Source: JADFOB01 sp964651325
GTDB lineage: Bacteria > Planctomycetota > Phycisphaerae > UBA1845
Direction of reading: 5' to 3'
DNA length: 26,856 bases
Assembly (NCBI GenBank): GCA_964651325.1
Contig: CAZYXP010000028.1
Span: forward strand, 1-26,856
The stretch's first letter is position 1. Every line of letters starts with the position of its first letter. The position numbers were made by a program, and so were the translations under genes. This document shows positions 9,004 through 17,403 of the stretch, piece by piece. A model generated the notes under the pieces. The model did no database searches. It was given only the letters and a program-made list of their open reading frames with translations, and was not told the DNA's origin.

Positions 9004-9177
9004 ATGGCATTGGCAAAAAAACTGCGTTGGATGAGCATCTTGGGTAGCGGCGGCGTGCTGCTTCAGGCAGGAGGATGCGCCCTTGGCGCCCAAGACAGCG
9101 TGACGCAACTGGTTACGCTGATCGGAACCAATCTGATCTCCGATTTTGTGTTCGGGGTGTTCAACTTGACGGCGTAG
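9004..9177 (+). CDS. Small putative lipoprotein (57 aa)
   Basis: The start is ATG 9004 with AAGGAAG at 8993-8999. The positively charged N-terminus (KKLRW) and short hydrophobic stretch end in LQAGGC (C25), an imperfect lipobox with Ala rather than Leu at -3. About 32 mature residues remain, ending in a hydrophobic stretch (LVTLIGTNLISDFVFGVFNLTA). I recall very small proteins with a similar Gly-Gly-Cys signal and hydrophobic tail from planctomycete genomes; that is memory, not a search. It lies 26 bases after the SH3b gene and may be co-transcribed with it. Function unknown. Confidence 0.6.
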   Translation: MALAKKLRWMSILGSGGVLLQAGGCALGAQDSVTQLVTLIGTNLISDFVFGVFNLTA

Positions 9178-9332
9178 AAAACGGGTCCGGTGCTTCCTGG
9201 TTATGCAATCGGCTCACGTCCTGCGGCGCGGGGCGCTGCGGGGCGATGAACAACGCCTGCCAAGGTTGTCGCCGGAATGTTGGATGCCGCGGCACCTATG
9301 CCCGCGCTGCAATTTCCAATTGGAGATGAACC

Positions 9333-10334
9333 GTGCCCCAAGCGATTTCTCGGGCGACCGTTGTCGGCGATGGTGCGATGGGAACGCTGTGCGCGTTGCT
9401 ACTGGCAGATCGGTCCGTCGGGGTGACCCTCTGGGGGCGTGATGCCGCCCACGTTCAGACGATTCAATCCGAGCGCGAAAACCGGCGGTACCTACCGGGC
9501 CATGCGCTGCCCGATTCCATCAAGATCACTGGCGATGATTCCGAAGCCTTCGGGGATCCTGACGTCATCGTATCTGCCGTGCCATGCCAGTTTCTCAGGT
9601 CGATTTGGATGAGGCTCAGAGGCGTCGCGCCTAAGGGCGTGCCGGTCATCAGCGTGACCAAAGGGATCGAAATCGAAACGCTTCTGCTGCCCACGCAGAT
9701 CATAGGGGAATGCTTGGGTTCGATCTCCGCGGCGTGCCTTTCCGGACCGTGCATCGCGCCGGAAGTGGCGGCCAAGAAGCCGGCGTCGGTCGTCATCGCA
9801 TCGGAGCAGACCGAAACCGCGTCGATGGTTCAGCAGGGTTTGAGCGCGAACTACTTTCGCGTGTATACAAGTGAAGACCCGATCGGTGTCGAGGTTGCGG
9901 CGGCCGCGAAAAATGTCATAGCCTTGGCCGCCGGTCTTTGCGATGGCATCGGCGCGGGCGACAATGCCAAAGCATCGCTAATCACACGCGGATTGGCGGA
10001 GATCACACGCTTGGGGGTTGCGATGGGTGCGCAAGAATCCACGTTTCGTGGGCTGGCGGGCATAGGCGACTTGTTCACGACGTGCGTTTCGAAGATCGGA
10101 AGGAATCGCAGCGCCGGGGAACGGCTGGGCCGAGGGGAAAAGGTCGATCAGATCATCGCATCGACCGACTCGGTGATCGAAGGCGTTTCGACTACCCGAA
10201 GCGTGCTTGATTTGGCACGGCGCGAGGGAGTCGAGCTGCCGATCGTGGCCGCCATGGCAGAGGTGCTCTTTGACGGGCGATCGCCGGGCGATGCCGTCGA
10301 AGCGTTGATGACTCGACCGCTCGGGGGTGAATAG
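9333..10334 (+). CDS. gpsA: NAD(P)-dependent glycerol-3-phosphate dehydrogenase
   Basis: GpsA reduces dihydroxyacetone phosphate to sn-glycerol-3-phosphate, the backbone precursor of phospholipids, in the cytoplasm. The 333-residue length is normal. The N-terminal Rossmann fold has VVGDGAMGT (about 10-18). K110 lies in ISVTKGIE, and LSGPCIAPEVA corresponds to the family's GPS-x-A-x-E segment. The catalytic Lys is K193 in AAAKNVIALAAG, followed by NAKASLITRGLAE and the GIGDLFTTC substrate-domain motif. The start is GTG 9333 with GGAG at 9322-9325. The gene ends 6 bases before the convergent methyltransferase. Confidence 0.95.
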   Translation: MPQAISRATVVGDGAMGTLCALLLADRSVGVTLWGRDAAHVQTIQSERENRRYLPGHALPDSIKITGDDSEAFGDPDVIVSAVPCQFLRSIWMRLRGVAPKGVPVISVTKGIEIETLLLPTQIIGECLGSISAACLSGPCIAPEVAAKKPASVVIASEQTETASMVQQGLSANYFRVYTSEDPIGVEVAAAAKNVIALAAGLCDGIGAGDNAKASLITRGLAEITRLGVAMGAQESTFRGLAGIGDLFTTCVSKIGRNRSAGERLGRGEKVDQIIASTDSVIEGVSTTRSVLDLARREGVELPIVAAMAEVLFDGRSPGDAVEALMTRPLGGE

Positions 10335-10340
10335 CGCAGC

Positions 10341-11000
10341 TTACGCAAGCGCGGTCGCAGCAGGGCGGTCGATGAGCGCATGCTCGCCTGGCGCCGCCTC
10401 AACCCTGTGCGGCTTGGTGATGCTACAAATCGCCATGCCGTCGGCCCAATCGACGGACCATTGCCTCCCATGAGACGCGAAATGCTGCTCGTAATCGGAG
10501 AGGTAGTTTTGCCATACCCGTCCCGGCTCCCGTCGACCGGATCGATCCGTCAGAATGAGCATGACGAAAAGCCCGCCGGGCTTGAGGTGGCGCAGTATGG
10601 TGCATGTGGCGATGTGCGCATCCACCGAATCCAAATCGTAGTGGTAGAAACTAAAGCCTCGCGCGATGACGACGTCGAAGCTTTCTTGGGGATAGGGAGT
10701 ATCTCGAAAATCACAGCAGTGAAACGTGCGGCTGGGAAATCGCTGCTTGGCGGCCTCAATTCCGGAGCGGGACCGGTCGATGCCGACACATCGATACCCC
10801 ATTTTGCAGAATAGGTCCGTGTGGAATCCGTTGCCACAGGCAACTTCCAACATGGCGCATCCGCGACGCAAGCCGAAGCGCTTGGCGACCTGCTTGCGAT
10901 GCCACCAGAACTCACGCCAGAGTGAATAGTGCCAGCCGCCGGATTCATAGAATTCGTTGTAATGGCGATCGCCGCGTTCTTGGTCCACGCAAGAGGTCAT
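10341..11000 (-). CDS. Class I SAM-dependent methyltransferase
   Basis: A 219-residue protein with the SAM-binding motif I MLEVACGNGFHTDLF (about 50-64), an acidic motif II in CVGIDRS, motif SFDVVIARG, and LKPGGLFVMLIL near 145. The N-terminus contains HYNEFYESGGWHYSLWREFWWHRK, typical of small-molecule or glycan methyltransferases of the Methyltransf_11/25 type. The substrate cannot be read from the sequence. It runs opposite to and diverges from the polysaccharide export genes, with a 161-base spacer (11001-11161) that could hold promoters for both directions. A role in modifying that glycan is possible but unproven. Confidence 0.85.
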   Translation of the reverse strand: MTSCVDQERGDRHYNEFYESGGWHYSLWREFWWHRKQVAKRFGLRRGCAMLEVACGNGFHTDLFCKMGYRCVGIDRSRSGIEAAKQRFPSRTFHCCDFRDTPYPQESFDVVIARGFSFYHYDLDSVDAHIATCTILRHLKPGGLFVMLILTDRSGRREPGRVWQNYLSDYEQHFASHGRQWSVDWADGMAICSITKPHRVEAAPGEHALIDRPAATALA

Positions 11001-11161
11001 GACCGTCGGTTCCCTGGGATGTTGGGTTTTCTGCCTGCCGGTGGGTTATCGGCGGATCGACCCGGCGGGATGAGCGGCAACGCTTATCGGACGCTGAACG
11101 CTGGTCAGAGATTCAGCAAGCCCAGGTCGGCAGCGACCGATAAAACGAATGTCTGTAGCGA

Positions 11162-12007
11162 ATGCAATCCAAGGACTTGGAGGCGCCCAGGGCTGTTGCG
11201 ATGAGGGTGATGCACCGAATCCCGATTTACGTCGATCTGCTGGTGAATCTTGCGCTGCGCGACATTCGCGTGCGCTACAAGCAGTCGCTGCTGGGCATCG
11301 GCTGGGCGATTTTGCTGCCACTGTCGTTGATGCTCGTCTTTACGTTTGTATTCACGCATGCCCTTTCGGCCAAATCCGCGCTGGGCATCGACATGCCCTA
11401 TGCCCTCTACGCCTATTGCGGGCTGGTCCCCTGGACGCTCTTGAGCATGAGCTTGAGCGGGTGTGTCAACTCGCTGGTCGCCAACCGCAACCTGGTCACC
11501 AAAGTATACTTCCCGCGTGAGGTGTTTCCGCTTTCGTGCGTGCTCAGTTCGCTAGTCGATTTTTTGGTGGCGATGTCCGTGCTGGCGGGGTTGATGGTCT
11601 ACTTCCACTGTAAGGGAACGTGGGTCATCACGATATCGCCGGCGATCCTGTTTCTGCCGGTCGTCCTGGCGGTGGAGCTCATCCTGATTGTCGGACTGGG
11701 ATTGACGCTGGCCATGGCGAATCTCTTCTATCGTGATGTGCGGCAGATTTTCGCCGTGGCCATCCAATTGTGGATGTTTGTCTCGGCGGTCGTGGTCCCC
11801 GTGCCGCGCGATGGCAGTTGGGTGAGCCAAATGATCCAACTCAACCCGATGATCTACCTGATCCAAGCTTACCGCGACTGCCTCTTGCTCGGGCAATTCC
11901 CCGAGTGGTGGGGATTCGGGTACGCTGCCACCATAGCGCTGGGTTCGTTCGTGCTAAGCGGTTGCCTGTTTCGCCGCGCATCTTATCGTTTTGCGGAGTG
12001 CATATAG
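11162..12007 (+). CDS. wzm: ABC-2 type polysaccharide export permease (Wzm-like)
   Basis: The membrane subunit of an ABC transporter exporting O-antigen, capsule or a similar glycan across the inner membrane. The 281-residue length and six predicted hydrophobic segments match Wzm/KpsM/TagG. Diagnostic stretches are LALRDIRVRYKQSLLGIGWAILLP near the N-terminus, VPWTLLSMSLSGCVNSLVANRNLV, YFPREVFPLS, and NPMIYLIQAYRDCLL in the C-terminal half. The start is uncertain: ATG 11162 has no good ribosome site, and ATG 11201 (AGGG upstream) would shorten it by 13 residues. The stop is joined directly to the ATG of the ATPase gene, indicating tight coupling. Confidence 0.93.
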   Translation: MQSKDLEAPRAVAMRVMHRIPIYVDLLVNLALRDIRVRYKQSLLGIGWAILLPLSLMLVFTFVFTHALSAKSALGIDMPYALYAYCGLVPWTLLSMSLSGCVNSLVANRNLVTKVYFPREVFPLSCVLSSLVDFLVAMSVLAGLMVYFHCKGTWVITISPAILFLPVVLAVELILIVGLGLTLAMANLFYRDVRQIFAVAIQLWMFVSAVVVPVPRDGSWVSQMIQLNPMIYLIQAYRDCLLLGQFPEWWGFGYAATIALGSFVLSGCLFRRASYRFAECI

Positions 12008-13297
12008 ATGGCATCGGCGGCGCTCCGGTTTGACCATGTGTGGAAACGGTTTCGTCTGGGTAACACCCACGATTCGCTCGTGAGCCTTCTGTCGCGCGGC
12101 TGGCGCGGCTTGTTGAAGCGGGAACCTCAGGCCCATGGCCGGTCCGCGTTCTGGGCATTGCGCGGGCTGGATTTCACGGTTGAACCGGGCGATGCCCTTG
12201 GAATCATCGGCCCCAACGGCGCCGGCAAGAGCACGGCCCTGAAGCTGCTGGCCGGCATTTTGAGAGCCGACCGCGGATCGGTTCAGGTTGACGGCCGGCT
12301 TGCAAGCTTGATCGAAGTCGGAGCGGGGTTCCATGGCGATCTGACGGGTCGGGAAAACATCTTTCTCAACGGGGCGATTCTGGGCATGCGCCGGCAAGAG
12401 GTGCGCGCGAAGCTCGACGACATTGTCGCGTTTGCGGGCTTGGACCGTTTTCTCGACACGCCGGTCAAGCGGTACAGCTCGGGCATGTATGCCCGGTTGG
12501 GATTCAGTATCGCCGCTCACGTTCGCCCGGACATTTTGCTTGTAGACGAAGTGCTCTCGGTGGGCGACGCCGTCTTTCGGGTCCGGTGCGAGCAGCGCAT
12601 GCGTGAGCTAGTGGCAAGCGGCACGGCCTTGGTTTTTGTGACGCACAATCTCGAGCAGATGAGAGCGATTTGCCGTCGCGCGATCGTACTGGAAGACGGC
12701 GCCCCCACGTTCGAGGGTCCGTCGTGTGACGCGATCAACCAATACATGGCCGCGATGTCGCGGGCGCACGCGGAACAACCCACCGACCTATGCAGCTCCG
12801 GCGGCGGCCCCGACCCGGTCGAATCCGTGGAGATCGCATTCGCGCGAGATTCCGGCGATAAGGCCGTTTGGATTCGGGCGTCCGAGCCGGTGCGGGCTGA
12901 AATCCGCTTCAAGCTGCATCGACCGGTGGCACGCCTTTGCGTTGAACTGGCGGCTCGGGTGTCTGCGGGCGAGAACGTCGTCTGTTTCAATTCGGCTCGA
13001 TCGGGAGAGGAGTTCAAGTGCGCTGCTGGTGCCAACGAGATCGCCCTTCACATTCCCGCGCTGCCGCTCGCGGGCGGACGCTATTTCTGGAACGTGCGTC
13101 TGTGGGATCTCGGTTCGGATGAAACCATCGCGAACACGCCATTTCAGTTTCCGCTGGTAGTCGATGACGGCGGGAACGCGACCGGACGGCTTTGCGTGCC
13201 GCATCGGTGGACGCGCACGTCAAATTGTGCGTCGAAGGCGGCCCGCGACGTCGGCCCGACGGAGGATCCCGCGGTCGCTCGGGGAGCTGCGGTTTGA
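12008..13297 (+). CDS. wzt: Polysaccharide export ATPase with C-terminal glycan-binding domain (Wzt-like)
   Basis: The ATPase partner of the preceding permease. Walker A is GPNGAGKST (68-76), the Q-loop region is LIEVGAGFHGDLTGREN (101-117), the signature is YSSGMYARLGFSIA (156-169), Walker B is DILLVDE (175-181) and the H-loop His is H213 in VFVTHN. These are typical of the Wzt/TagH/KpsT subfamily. Unlike KpsT (about 220 aa), this protein has about 429 residues. The extra C-terminal part (about 260-390) resembles the beta-sandwich Wzt_C domain that in the E. coli O8/O9a systems recognises the modified non-reducing end of the glycan. Its last 40 residues look unordered. ATG 12008 follows the permease stop immediately, with GGAG at 11996-11999. 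Confidence 0.93.
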   Translation: MASAALRFDHVWKRFRLGNTHDSLVSLLSRGWRGLLKREPQAHGRSAFWALRGLDFTVEPGDALGIIGPNGAGKSTALKLLAGILRADRGSVQVDGRLASLIEVGAGFHGDLTGRENIFLNGAILGMRRQEVRAKLDDIVAFAGLDRFLDTPVKRYSSGMYARLGFSIAAHVRPDILLVDEVLSVGDAVFRVRCEQRMRELVASGTALVFVTHNLEQMRAICRRAIVLEDGAPTFEGPSCDAINQYMAAMSRAHAEQPTDLCSSGGGPDPVESVEIAFARDSGDKAVWIRASEPVRAEIRFKLHRPVARLCVELAARVSAGENVVCFNSARSGEEFKCAAGANEIALHIPALPLAGGRYFWNVRLWDLGSDETIANTPFQFPLVVDDGGNATGRLCVPHRWTRTSNCASKAARDVGPTEDPAVARGAAV

Positions 13298-14391
13298 AGG
13301 TATGCATCTTCGGGGACGCCCGTTCGCCGCACATTCACCGGCTGAGTCAAGGGCTTGTAAGCCGCGATGTGGCCGTCCACGTCGTGTGTCACCATCCGGT
13401 TGCAATTCCCGGCGTCACGGTTGAACGCTTCGCCGTGCCGCCGGCGAGCTTTACCAACGTTCATCGATGGCGCAGACGCGTGAGCCGCTATCTTGCCGGT
13501 TTCCTACAAGCTTTTGATGTTGTCAACGTTCATTTCCTGCATGACTGGGGATTCGACTCAGAGCACACGGACGTCGGATGTTTCGTGGCAACGCCATGGG
13601 GATCCGAGATTGTTCACGCGCCCATGGAGGGCGTGCCGAGCCGCGCGCTGGTGGCAGAGCGTATTGAGCTCTTGCGGCGTGCCACGGCCGTAACCGTGGT
13701 GGGCCCGACATTTGCGCGCATGGTCGAGGCGTTCGCGGACCTGCCCGCAGGTCGCGTTCAGGTGGTTCCGTGGGGCGTTGATCTCAACCACTTTCGGCCC
13801 GGCGACCCAAACGGCTGCGAGGAGCGTGACGGACATCGGGTCGGGTTCTTCAAAGGCTTTCGCGAAGTCTATGGTCCGCGAACGCTGGTCGAAGCGATAC
13901 CTCATGTGTTGGAACGATTCCCGAAAGCAATCTTTGAACTAGTTGGCGGAGGCGAGGGTCTGGACGACTGTCGCGGTGTGGCGGACCGCCTGGGTATTCG
14001 AGATGCTGCGCGATGGCTAGAGTCGCGATCGATCGCGCGCTTGCCCGAATTGCTGTCCACCTGGGACGCAACCGTGATGCCGTCTGTTTGCGAGGCGTTT
14101 GGCATGGCGGCGCTAGAGGCCGGCGCGATGGAATTACCCGTCATTGCCAGCAACGTCGGTGGATTTAGAGATTCCGTCATCGACGGAACCACCGGCCTGT
14201 TGGTCCCCGTGGGAGCGCCGTTCGCATTGGCTCAGGCGATCAACAGACTGCTGGAATCACGCGAAATGCGTCAGCGGATGGGGCAAGCCGGGCGCCGCTT
14301 CGTCGCGGAGCACTACGAGCAAGAGGCCTGTCTGACGGAACAAATCGAGGCCTACAAAATGGCCATGGATGCCCGCTCGGTGATGGTCTAG
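13294..14391 (+). CDS. GT4-type glycosyltransferase, TTG start overlapping wzt stop
   Basis: A 365-residue GT-B fold glycosyltransferase, probably adding a sugar to the exported glycan. The N-terminus starts directly with the first beta strand (KVCIFGDARSPHIHRLSQGL). The C-terminal donor-binding half shows VPWGVDLNHFRPG (about 160-172), ELVGGGEGLDDC, and the EX7E motif within CEAFGMAALEAGAMELPVIASNVGG. I chose TTG 13294: GGGGAG at 13281-13286 is at ideal spacing, the frame upstream only extends into wzt, and TTGA overlaps the wzt stop, so translation is likely coupled. The sugar donor is unknown. Confidence 0.87.
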   Translation: MKVCIFGDARSPHIHRLSQGLVSRDVAVHVVCHHPVAIPGVTVERFAVPPASFTNVHRWRRRVSRYLAGFLQAFDVVNVHFLHDWGFDSEHTDVGCFVATPWGSEIVHAPMEGVPSRALVAERIELLRRATAVTVVGPTFARMVEAFADLPAGRVQVVPWGVDLNHFRPGDPNGCEERDGHRVGFFKGFREVYGPRTLVEAIPHVLERFPKAIFELVGGGEGLDDCRGVADRLGIRDAARWLESRSIARLPELLSTWDATVMPSVCEAFGMAALEAGAMELPVIASNVGGFRDSVIDGTTGLLVPVGAPFALAQAINRLLESREMRQRMGQAGRRFVAEHYEQEACLTEQIEAYKMAMDARSVMV

Positions 14392-14533
14392 CGCAGATAC
14401 GCAATCGGGCTGGCGGGCATCCGAACCCCGCCGTAACGGAGGGTCCGTGGTTCTGTGCGCTAGGTCGCTTGCGGACAGCCACCGTTCGGAACTGTTGGGA
14501 TCTCATCCGAGCCCCGATCGAAGGGAGCGTAGG

Positions 14534-14642
14534 AGTACAGCGCAAGGTCGTTCGGAGCGCAGGATTCCAGCCTGCACGACCCGCGATTATGACGCAGGCA
14601 AGATGCCTGCGCTCCGGGTTTGCGACGGCTTTGCGCTGTACT
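14534..14642. repeat. Imperfect inverted repeat in the 14392-14797 gap
   Basis: The 406-base gap between two glycosyltransferase genes holds no convincing gene. Its middle is an imperfect palindrome of 109 bp. The outer 12 bp (AGTACAGCGCAA, 14534-14545) are perfectly inverted at 14631-14642, and an inner CGGAGCGCAGG arm (14553-14563) is matched by CCTGCGCTCCG (14606-14616). Each side also contains its own hairpin: 14559-14575 (GCAGG/CCTGC) and 14593-14611 (CGCAGGC/GCCTGCG). This is the structure of a small dispersed palindromic repeat or MITE-like element, inserted between genes without breaking either. It could also be a transcript-processing or attenuation structure splitting the locus into two parts. 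Confidence 0.7.
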
Positions 14643-14797
14643 GGTAGGCTGCATGCGAAGAGCCGCTTCCTGACGGGCGCGGTTCTGAGCGCATTTCTGG
14701 CAAAACATCGGCGGTGCGGGTGCCGATAAATAGGGGCTTTATGAGGCGTTGCGGGCGGTGTCTGCCTGTGCGCTGCCGGGAACGGCCGTAGGTTGAT

Positions 14798-16180
14798 GTG
14801 ATCGGATCATCGATGACCATCGTTACCGAAAACCCAGATCTCCAGTCGTGCCGACATGTTGTCATGATTGCGGCCGCCTTTCCGCCGACGGGCGGACCCG
14901 GGGTCCAACGGGTGGGCAAGTTTGCGAAGTTCCTTCCTCGGCTTGGTTGGCAACCGCACGTCTGGGCCGTCGATGGGATGGCCGAGTTTCCGGTCGATGA
15001 GACATTGCTGGATGATCTTCCCGATTGCGTGGTCGTACACCGCCGCAAGGCCGGGGGCGCGATGCGCGCGGTTCATGAGTACGGGGCTCGGCTATCGAGC
15101 GGAATCGCGTGGCGGTTGGAGCAATGGATGTCGGCCCGATCTTTCCCGGACGCCTACGGTTCCTGGGCCCGATCCAGCGTGGCTCCACTCGAGAAATTGT
15201 CGGCGCGGCATCGCTTCGAGGCGATCTTCAGCAGCTTCAGCCCCGCTTCGAACCACTGGCTTGCCATGAACCTTGCCGAGCGAACCGGCCTGCCTTGGAT
15301 TGCGGATTTTCGCGATCTGTGGACGGACGATTACCGCTACAACGAGCCCGATGAAACCCGACGCCGCGCACACCTGAGACTTCAGCAGCAATTTTTGGAG
15401 CGAGCCGATCGGGTCATAGGCGTGACATCCACGCAGACGGCCATGCTGGCGAATCACGTGCCCGAGCAGCACGACAAATTTGTCACCATCCGCAACGGAT
15501 TCGACCCGGCGGATTTCGCGGCCGCCTCCATGCCTGCCCACGATGATTCCAAGCGATTCGTGCTAGGCTATGTGGGCCGATTGGATCGTCGGCGCGTGCC
15601 GGAAGCATTCCTGGCGGGGCTGAAGAAGCTGGCGCACTTCCTGGGCGACACCAAAAGGCGTTTCGTGTTTCGCGTGGTCGGGCATGTGGGCGATTCGATG
15701 CGGAAGGCGCTTTCGGATACGGGCGTTTTCTGCGAATTCCTCGATTACGTTCCGCACGCTCAGGCGATTTTCGAGATGCGATCCGCCACGGCCTTGCTGG
15801 TCGTGGTACCCATGGGCACCAATTCGGACACAACGATCCCCGCCAAGCCCTATGAGTACCTGGCTTCCGGACGCCCCATCCTCCACATCGGCCCTGAAGC
15901 GGGGCAATGCGCGGCGCTGATCCGAACCTGTGACGCCGGCGTGGCGGTACCGGTTGATGGCGATCGGATCAGCTGCGCGATGATTGACTATTTCAATCGA
16001 TGGCAAGCGGGCGACACCATACAGGGTTGCCCGCCGTCGCGGCTGGCGGCTTACGATCGAGCGAAGCAAACTGGCCGGCTGGCGGATCTCTTAAACACGG
16101 TAGCATCGCGCGACGGACAGGCGTCGCACCACGCCGCGCGGGCCGATCGGATCGCTGAGAGGGCAGGAGCCGCATCGTGA
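14798..16180 (+). CDS. Glycosyltransferase, GT-B fold
   Basis: A 460-residue glycosyltransferase of the type with an N-terminal PPxGGxG loop: MIAAAFPPTGGPGVQRVGKFAKFLPRLGW (near residues 23-51). The acceptor-domain motif WIADFRDLWTDDY follows. The C-terminal half contains TIRNGFDPADF, VLGYVGRLDRRR, and an effector region IPAKPYEYLASGRPILHIGPE near the nucleotide-sugar site. Starts at GTG 14798 (TAGG nearby) and ATG 14813 are both possible. It ends in GTGA, overlapping the start of the next gene by 4 bases, so the two are probably translationally coupled. Cytoplasmic, donor and linkage unknown. Confidence 0.87.
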   Translation: MIGSSMTIVTENPDLQSCRHVVMIAAAFPPTGGPGVQRVGKFAKFLPRLGWQPHVWAVDGMAEFPVDETLLDDLPDCVVVHRRKAGGAMRAVHEYGARLSSGIAWRLEQWMSARSFPDAYGSWARSSVAPLEKLSARHRFEAIFSSFSPASNHWLAMNLAERTGLPWIADFRDLWTDDYRYNEPDETRRRAHLRLQQQFLERADRVIGVTSTQTAMLANHVPEQHDKFVTIRNGFDPADFAAASMPAHDDSKRFVLGYVGRLDRRRVPEAFLAGLKKLAHFLGDTKRRFVFRVVGHVGDSMRKALSDTGVFCEFLDYVPHAQAIFEMRSATALLVVVPMGTNSDTTIPAKPYEYLASGRPILHIGPEAGQCAALIRTCDAGVAVPVDGDRISCAMIDYFNRWQAGDTIQGCPPSRLAAYDRAKQTGRLADLLNTVASRDGQASHHAARADRIAERAGAAS

Positions 16181-17295
16181 AACAGCCCAACGTGTCCATT
16201 GTGATTCCGGCCTACAACCGCGGAAGTCTCTTGCCGCGAGCGTTGAATTCCGTCTTGCGCCAGACCGTTTCAGATTGGGAGGTACTCGTCGTCGACGACG
16301 GTTCCATCGACGATACGCCCGAAGTCGTGCGTCACCTGACACCGCGCTTCGGGGGCCGATTGCGTTACCTGCGACGACCGCACCTCGGCGCCAGCGCCGC
16401 GCGCAACACCGGGATCGACCGGGCGCGCGGCCGATTCGTGGCATTCTTGGATTCCGACGACGAATTCCTGCCCACCAAGCTTGAACGGCAACTGGCCTTG
16501 TTTGCGCTTCGTCCGGAGCTCGGGCTGGTCTACAGCGATTTTTCTGCGATCAACGTTCATGGCTATCGGGTTGGAAGCGCGTTTCGCGCCAACTGCCGCA
16601 ACGCCCAATCGGTCCACACGCACGAAGTCGCGCCGCGCCTGTTCGTCTGCGGCGATGATTTGTTTGCGACCCTGCTGCAGCAATACTTCATCGCGACCAT
16701 CGTGGGGCTTGTGCGCCGCGATGTACTCGGATCCGTCGTGCGGTTTCAAGAAGACAAGCGATACGAGGAAGAGTGGCTGTTCTATCTCGAGGTGGTTCGT
16801 CGCTGCAGGGTCGGCTTTGTCGATGAATCTCTTTCATGCCACCACCACATTCAAGGCAGTCTTTCACGAACGAACAAGCGCGAGAATGCGGAGGGTTCAT
16901 ACGCCATCGTTCGCGCGATGATGGACGCGTTTCCCGATCTTTCTACCGGCGAGCGGGCGACGATGAAGCGACATCTGGTGCGCACGGCGCGGCAAGTGGG
17001 ATTCGACGCGTTGCGCATGGGGGACCACGGCTTGGCCGTGCGGCGATTTTCGGAAGCCATGAGCCTGAGTTGGTGCGTGCGCGGTGCGCGCGAGTTCGCC
17101 GCGGCGATCGCGCGTTGGGGATGGGATCGGGTCGAGGGGCGCGTCGAGACCGTCCCTGCAGCGGCACCTGAGACGCCGCCGAATCGAAACGACTCCAACA
17201 GAATCACGTGGCGGCGGTCCAATCGGGCTGAAATCACCCTGCGCACCGACCGTTCGAGCGAACGCATCGCCGAAAAATCGGTTCCTGGCGGCTGA
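16177..17295 (+). CDS. Family 2 glycosyltransferase
   Basis: A 372-residue inverting GT-A glycosyltransferase. The N-terminal catalytic domain is classical: VSIVIPAYNRGSLLPRALNSVL (about 6-27), VLVVDDGSIDDT with D40/D41, GASAARNTGI (71-80), and the metal-binding DSDDE (92-96). The latter half includes ERATMKRHLVRTARQVGFDALR, a helical segment common in this group, and a poorly conserved basic tail of about 60 residues. GTG 16177 overlaps the stop of the previous gene and has GGAG at 16166-16169. It probably adds one residue of the repeat unit; donor unknown. Confidence 0.93.
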   Translation: MKQPNVSIVIPAYNRGSLLPRALNSVLRQTVSDWEVLVVDDGSIDDTPEVVRHLTPRFGGRLRYLRRPHLGASAARNTGIDRARGRFVAFLDSDDEFLPTKLERQLALFALRPELGLVYSDFSAINVHGYRVGSAFRANCRNAQSVHTHEVAPRLFVCGDDLFATLLQQYFIATIVGLVRRDVLGSVVRFQEDKRYEEEWLFYLEVVRRCRVGFVDESLSCHHHIQGSLSRTNKRENAEGSYAIVRAMMDAFPDLSTGERATMKRHLVRTARQVGFDALRMGDHGLAVRRFSEAMSLSWCVRGAREFAAAIARWGWDRVEGRVETVPAAAPETPPNRNDSNRITWRRSNRAEITLRTDRSSERIAEKSVPGG

Positions 17296-17403
17296 TCATT
17301 GGGTTGAACAACATTGCGGAGGTTCAGGCCTGCGCGGGCCGCCGCGGGCGATTCTGGTGGTGGCGTTCTTGCGAACGCTTGGCCATGACAAGGAGGCGTG
17401 ACC

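Noticed and set aside
9246..9329. Short Cys-rich frame (27 residues, MNNACQGC...) just before gpsA
   Set aside because: Only 27 codons with a weak ribosome site. Two overlapping frames in the same stretch are also Cys-rich because of the local base pattern, so there is no independent sign of coding.
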